From positions 186,001 through 250,000 of the forward strand of contig CBDDBU010000027.1 in the NCBI GenBank assembly GCA_965226045.1: a DNA stretch of 64,000 nt. The letters are read 5' to 3'. Both the position numbers and the translations under genes were made by a program. Within the stretch, counting starts at the first letter, position 1; the number at the start of each line of letters is the position of its first letter. Below are positions 60,815 to 64,000 of this stretch, in pieces. Under the pieces are notes generated by a model. The model had not been told where the DNA came from. It saw only the letters and a list, made by a program, of their open reading frames with translations, and made no database searches. This DNA is from CBDDBU01 sp965226045 (GTDB lineage Bacteria > Pseudomonadota > Alphaproteobacteria > VGEJ01).

Positions 60815-62011
60815 CTAGTTGGCCGTTCGGTAATCTACCGGCGGGATATTCTTGTTCTGGTACGACGTAATCGCACTGAACTTCCCGTTCTGTATCTGCA
60901 TCACCATGATCGTGCGATTGAGTTGGATATGCGTCGTCTCGTTGAACGAGGTGAGTCCAGCGAGAAGGTCCTCGTTGTCGAACTTTTCCAGCTCGGCGAT
61001 CACAGCTTGGGTCTCGAAGGTCCCAGCTCTCTCGACCGCCAGCGCCCACGACTCGATCAGGCTATAACCCGGGAGCGCGAAGCAGGTCTCGGGCATACCG
61101 CCGAACTTCCCGGCGTAGGCTTTGAGCCACTCGCGAACCTTCGGCCTCGGATCATCGCCGAAGATCGAGCAATAGCCCATGTAGTAGATGTTGCTGGCAT
61201 CGGGCACGGCCTCGATCCAGTAGTTGCCGTCAAGCGAATCGACGGTGATGATCGGCGTGTCGATTCCGGCAGCCCGAATCTGGCGGATCGCCGCGGGGAA
61301 ACCGGGCACATGCGACGAAATCCACAGAAAATCAGGCTGCTCCGGGAGCCCCTTGATCTTGCTTATTTGTGACGAGATCGAAGGGTCGTCGTTGAGAAAC
61401 GTGTCGGTCCCCAGGAGCTTGGCGTCCGGTAATTGCTTCCACGCCATCTCGAAGTAGCTGTGGGAGGCCTTGTGGAACTCTGTGATCGTATCGAGGAGCG
61501 TATAGGCCGTACGATAGCCCTTCTCGTGATAGGCCCATTCGGCCATCGCGAAGGCTTGGTTACCGGCCCCCGTTGACGCCGTGAATGCGCCCCGGCCGAG
61601 GCCCTGCGGCCCCATTTTCGGATCACCAGCGCAGACCGAGTACGCGAGCATACCCTTATCGATGGCCACCAGAGCGGCCGGCGCGCCCTCGTCATAATCG
61701 CAAGCAACGATCATCATCTCCACGCCCTCGCCAACCAACTCGTGCGCTTTGCGCGCGGTCAGAGCGCGATCGGTCTTGGCGTCGCCAACGATGATCCTGA
61801 GCTTCTTGCCGAGCACCCCGCCTTTGGCGTTGATGTCGTCTACGGCGAGTAGCGCGGACTGATATGGCGGAATGTCATACGGTGCCATGTAGCCGCTGAA
61901 GGAAACGACCGCTCCGATGAGATACTCGTCGTCGTCCGCGACGGCAGGACCGCTCGATCCTGCCGCTAGAAGCACAACGCCTGCTGCAAGTCCGCTTAAA
62001 TATGTGCGCAC
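60815..62011 (-). CDS. Liv-type ABC substrate-binding protein (second system)
   Basis: The about 398-residue periplasmic protein begins with a signal peptide VRTYLSGLAAGVVLLAAGSSGPAVADDD (cleavage near AVA/DDD) followed by the type I fold: YLIGAVVSFSGYMAPYDIPPYQSALLAVDDINAKGGVLGKKLRIIVGD, TASTGAGNQAFAMAEWAY and PGFPAAIRQIRAAGIDTPIIT. GTG 62011 is the likely start because GGGGAGG lies six bases before it; ATG 62026 is the alternative. It may bind a substrate related to the downstream HyuAB enzyme. It is the first gene of the run SBP-hyuAB-aminotransferase-BKACE-EamA. Confidence 0.88.
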   Translation of the reverse strand: MRTYLSGLAAGVVLLAAGSSGPAVADDDEYLIGAVVSFSGYMAPYDIPPYQSALLAVDDINAKGGVLGKKLRIIVGDAKTDRALTARKAHELVGEGVEMMIVACDYDEGAPAALVAIDKGMLAYSVCAGDPKMGPQGLGRGAFTASTGAGNQAFAMAEWAYHEKGYRTAYTLLDTITEFHKASHSYFEMAWKQLPDAKLLGTDTFLNDDPSISSQISKIKGLPEQPDFLWISSHVPGFPAAIRQIRAAGIDTPIITVDSLDGNYWIEAVPDASNIYYMGYCSIFGDDPRPKVREWLKAYAGKFGGMPETCFALPGYSLIESWALAVERAGTFETQAVIAELEKFDNEDLLAGLTSFNETTHIQLNRTIMVMQIQNGKFSAITSYQNKNIPPVDYRTAN

Positions 62012-62086
62012 GTTCAACCTCCCCATTTGAGTTCTTAGCCGCAGTGTAGCAGAGACCTCGAAAATCGTCGATGTCGGCACAAAAAT

Positions 62087-62710
62087 TTAGGCGCACCCTA
62101 GGGCAGATCCTAATTTCACCATCCACTCATCGACTCCCCACCCTGAGCCGACGTCCGCCGCCTCGATACCGTTCATGAAGACCGTCGGCGTGACGTGAAC
62201 CGCCCGCACGCGATGGTATCTTGTCGCCCACTTCAAACGCTGCGTCACGTCGCCAAGTCCATCGTTGCCTTGAACGCCATCCAGGCTCAGCAACTTTCGG
62301 AACGCCGGGCCGTCATAGCCGCTGTCAGCGCCGATCGCCGACAGCCGGTCGTAGAGCTGATTCCGGCTCAGGTCCTTCGTGGTGTCGTCGAAGAACTCCG
62401 TTTGCCGAGCGAATAGGTTGTGGATGTATGTACAGGCTTTTCTGTCGTCCAGTATGACGGCCGCCATCACCGCCTCGTTCATGCAACAACTTTGCGAGTG
62501 CCACGGCTGCGGAACGCACTGAAACAGGAATTCGACCTTCTCGATCAGGTTCCGTCGTTCGAGCTCGGCGAGCACCGCTCGGGACACGGTGTCGAACATC
62601 TTGTTGGAAAACGGACAACACACGTCGTGAAACATCTCCACGACCAACGAAGGTGAGGTCGCGTAGGTCATCTTGATGCCAAGTGGTGCGTCGGGCAGTG
62701 GCGCGGGCAC
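62087..62710 (-). CDS. DsbA-like thioredoxin-fold protein lacking a CxxC
   Basis: The about 207-residue product has the start of a DsbA-like domain (SLVVEMFHDVCCPFSNKMFDTVSRAV), a helical insert, and the conserved cis-Pro region HVTPTVFMNGIEAADVG. The active site reads CCPFS, so the second Cys of CxxC is missing, and a disulfide-shuffling role is unlikely without other Cys residues. GTG 62710 has GGAGAG upstream; the frame extends to TTG 62773. No signal peptide is seen. It may be a glutathione- or CoA-related isomerase-like member. IS1182 copy 2 starts 70 bases upstream. Confidence 0.65.
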   Translation of the reverse strand: MPAPLPDAPLGIKMTYATSPSLVVEMFHDVCCPFSNKMFDTVSRAVLAELERRNLIEKVEFLFQCVPQPWHSQSCCMNEAVMAAVILDDRKACTYIHNLFARQTEFFDDTTKDLSRNQLYDRLSAIGADSGYDGPAFRKLLSLDGVQGNDGLGDVTQRLKWATRYHRVRAVHVTPTVFMNGIEAADVGSGWGVDEWMVKLGSALGCA

Positions 62711-62779
62711 GTGCGGGCTCTCCGTTGGGCGGGGGGTTGTTGGGCGTGTGTAGCGAGGCTCGCCGTGGTTCAATCCTAG

Positions 62780-64000
62780 CAGCCTGTCGGACTTGAGCCG
62801 GGAGTCGAAATAGGATTCGATGGTATCAGTTGATTTGCCCGCGCGTGATGGAGGCCGTCATGAGCAATTTCCGACCGGTCGACCGGGAGACGGGGTTTCT
62901 GCTGCCGCCGTCGGTGGAGGAATGGCTTCCCGAGCGGCATCTGGCGCGCTTCGTGGTCGAGGTGATCGAGCAGTTGGACCTCTCGGCGTTCGTGAAGGCC
63001 TATCGCGGCTCGGGCTCGGCGTCCTATCACCCGAGCATGCTGCTGGGGCTTCTGGTCTACGGCTACGCCACGGGGGTGTTTTCGAGCCGCAAGTTGGAGC
63101 GCGCGACCTATGATTCTGTCGCTTTCCGCTTCATCGCGGCCAACGATCATCCCGACCACGATACCATCGCCGCGTTCCGGCGGCGTTTTCTCGACCGGAT
63201 CGAAGGGCTGTTCGTCGAGGTGCTGCTGCTGGCCCGGGAAGCCGGGGTGCTGAAGCTCGGCACGGTGGCGCTGGACGGCACCAAGGTGCACGCCAACGCG
63301 AGCCGGCACAGCGCGCTGTCGTGGAAACACGCCTGCGAGCTCGAAGCCCGGTTGAAGGCCGAGGTGGCGGAGTTGATGGCGTTGGCGGAGGCGGCCGATG
63401 GGGCGGATGTGCCCGACGGGATGTCGGTGCCCGAGGAACTGGCCCGGCGCGAGGATCGTCTGGCCCGCATCGCCGAGGCTAAGGCGGTGATCGAGGCGCG
63501 GGCGCGCGAACGCCTTGAGCGGGAACGGGCCGAGTACGAGGCGAAGCTCGAGGCGCGCGCGGAGAAGGCCGAGAAGACGGGCCGCAAGCCGGGCGGCCGT
63601 CCACCCGAGCCGCCGGTGGCCGGGCCCGGGCCGAAGGACCAGGTCAATCTGACCGACGCGGACTCGCGCATCATGCCGGTGGCCGGCGGCGGCTTCGAAC
63701 AGGCCTACAACGCCCAAGCCCTGGTGGCGGCCGACAGCCTGCTGGTGGTCACCAACGACGTGGTCCAGGCCCCCAACGACAAGCGGCAAATCGAGCCGGC
63801 GCTGGAAGCGCTCGCCCGCCTTCCCGAGGCGCTGGGCGCGCCCGAGACCCTGCTGGCGGACAGCGGCTACTTCAGCGAGGCCAACGTGAACGCCTGCGCC
63901 GAGGCCGAGATCGCGCCGTTGATCACGCCCGGCCGGGAACGCCATCATCTCTCCTGGAAGGACCGCTTCGCCGGCGCGCCGCCGCCCCCGGAGAACCCGA
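62780..64000 (+). mobile_element. IS1182-family element, copy 2 (left part; continues past the window)
   Basis: The end CAGCCTGTCGGACTTG starts at 62780, right after CTAG (62776-62779), the same target as copy 1. The sequence matches the right half of copy 1 in inverted orientation. It is uninterrupted to the last base, so this copy may be the intact donor of the copy at 34969. Confidence 0.92.
62860..64000 (+). CDS. IS1182-family transposase, 3' end outside the window
   Basis: The frame starts at ATG 62860 after GGAGG and is open to the window end, giving 380 residues of an expected 452 by comparison with the restored copy 1. Domains: N-terminal MSNFRPVDRETGF and SASYHPSMLLGLLVYGYATGVFSSRKLERA; catalytic Asp in TVALDGTKVHANAS; a charged coiled-coil-like insert (REDRLARIAEAKAVIEARAR); and LADSGYFSEANV with the second Asp. 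The final Glu region is beyond the window. At QAYNAQALVAADSL it shows the uninterrupted target of the IS256 insertion in copy 1. Confidence 0.92.
   Translation, partial: MSNFRPVDRETGFLLPPSVEEWLPERHLARFVVEVIEQLDLSAFVKAYRGSGSASYHPSMLLGLLVYGYATGVFSSRKLERATYDSVAFRFIAANDHPDHDTIAAFRRRFLDRIEGLFVEVLLLAREAGVLKLGTVALDGTKVHANASRHSALSWKHACELEARLKAEVAELMALAEAADGADVPDGMSVPEELARREDRLARIAEAKAVIEARARERLERERAEYEAKLEARAEKAEKTGRKPGGRPPEPPVAGPGPKDQVNLTDADSRIMPVAGGGFEQAYNAQALVAADSLLVVTNDVVQAPNDKRQIEPALEALARLPEALGAPETLLADSGYFSEANVNACAEAEIAPLITPGRERHHLSWKDRFAGAPPPPENP

Noticed and set aside
62776..63948. 390-codon minus-strand open frame at the window end
   Set aside because: It is antisense to the IS1182 transposase, which is the known gene; the minus frame is Arg/Gly/His-rich with no domain.

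Overview
The window looks like high-GC alphaproteobacterial DNA, probably from a metabolically versatile Rhodospirillales-like or symbiont lineage. The taxonomy is inferred from gene content only: two Liv-type ABC importers, hydantoinase A/B enzymes, flavin- and Fe(II)/2-oxoglutarate-dependent oxygenases, a BKACE enzyme, a GMC oxidoreductase and a FixL-type PAS domain. The chromosome segment is littered with insertion sequences and broken genes, as expected of a genome under relaxed selection. I saw no tRNA, rRNA or CRISPR array.

Layout. 0-3.1 kb: a prophage scrap (terminase small subunit, HGGxSTG protein) split by an IS21 element. 3.2-13.3 kb: GST, isochorismatase-fold hydrolase, YrdC-like protein, alpha/beta hydrolase, a decayed PAS/receiver pair, HyuB-HyuA, and a TauD/TfdA-type dioxygenase. 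13.3-18.8 kb: a dead CDF transporter and two full IS256-family copies around a lipoprotein gene. 18.8-22.7 kb: LLM flavin enzyme, ABM-domain protein with an internal duplication, SDR, TIM-barrel isomerase, cold-shock protein. 23.0-23.6 kb: a decayed phage structural gene. 23.6-29.2 kb: a complete branched-chain-type ABC importer (livF-livG-livM-livH, an IS remnant, then livK). 29.7-30.7 kb: phytanoyl-CoA-dioxygenase-like enzyme. 30.9-40.6 kb: one tyrosine integrase gene cut into three pieces by nested insertion sequences. 41-44 kb: LLM enzyme, a small phage-like membrane protein, GMC oxidoreductase. 44.1-47.1 kb: an IS1-family-like transposon carrying passenger genes (HTH plus ImmA/IrrE regulator and two unknowns). 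47.2-62.7 kb: a catabolic region with ThDP enzyme, ketopantoate-reductase-like and D-2-hydroxyacid dehydrogenase genes, SDR, Liv permeases, EamA exporter, BKACE, class III aminotransferase, HyuA-HyuB fusion, a Liv-type binding protein and a DsbA-like protein. 62.8 kb to the end: the start of a second IS1182-like copy.

How the genes may work together (inference). The left block pairs an N-carbamoylsarcosine-amidase-like hydrolase with an ATP-dependent hydantoinase, which suggests hydantoin or N-carbamoyl compound breakdown. The right block couples uptake, ring opening (HyuA-HyuB), transamination and beta-keto-acid cleavage, which suggests catabolism of a cyclic amide or beta-amino acid. Its importer has permeases and a binding protein but no ATPase genes in view.

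The best-supported unusual structure is the nested IS stack. Target duplications place every junction, and removing the insertions in silico restores exact reading frames for the 400-residue integrase, the 452-residue IS1182 transposase and a 413-residue IS256-like transposase. The best candidate for an under-described system is the 2.96-kb IS1-type transposon with its regulator/protease passenger operon.
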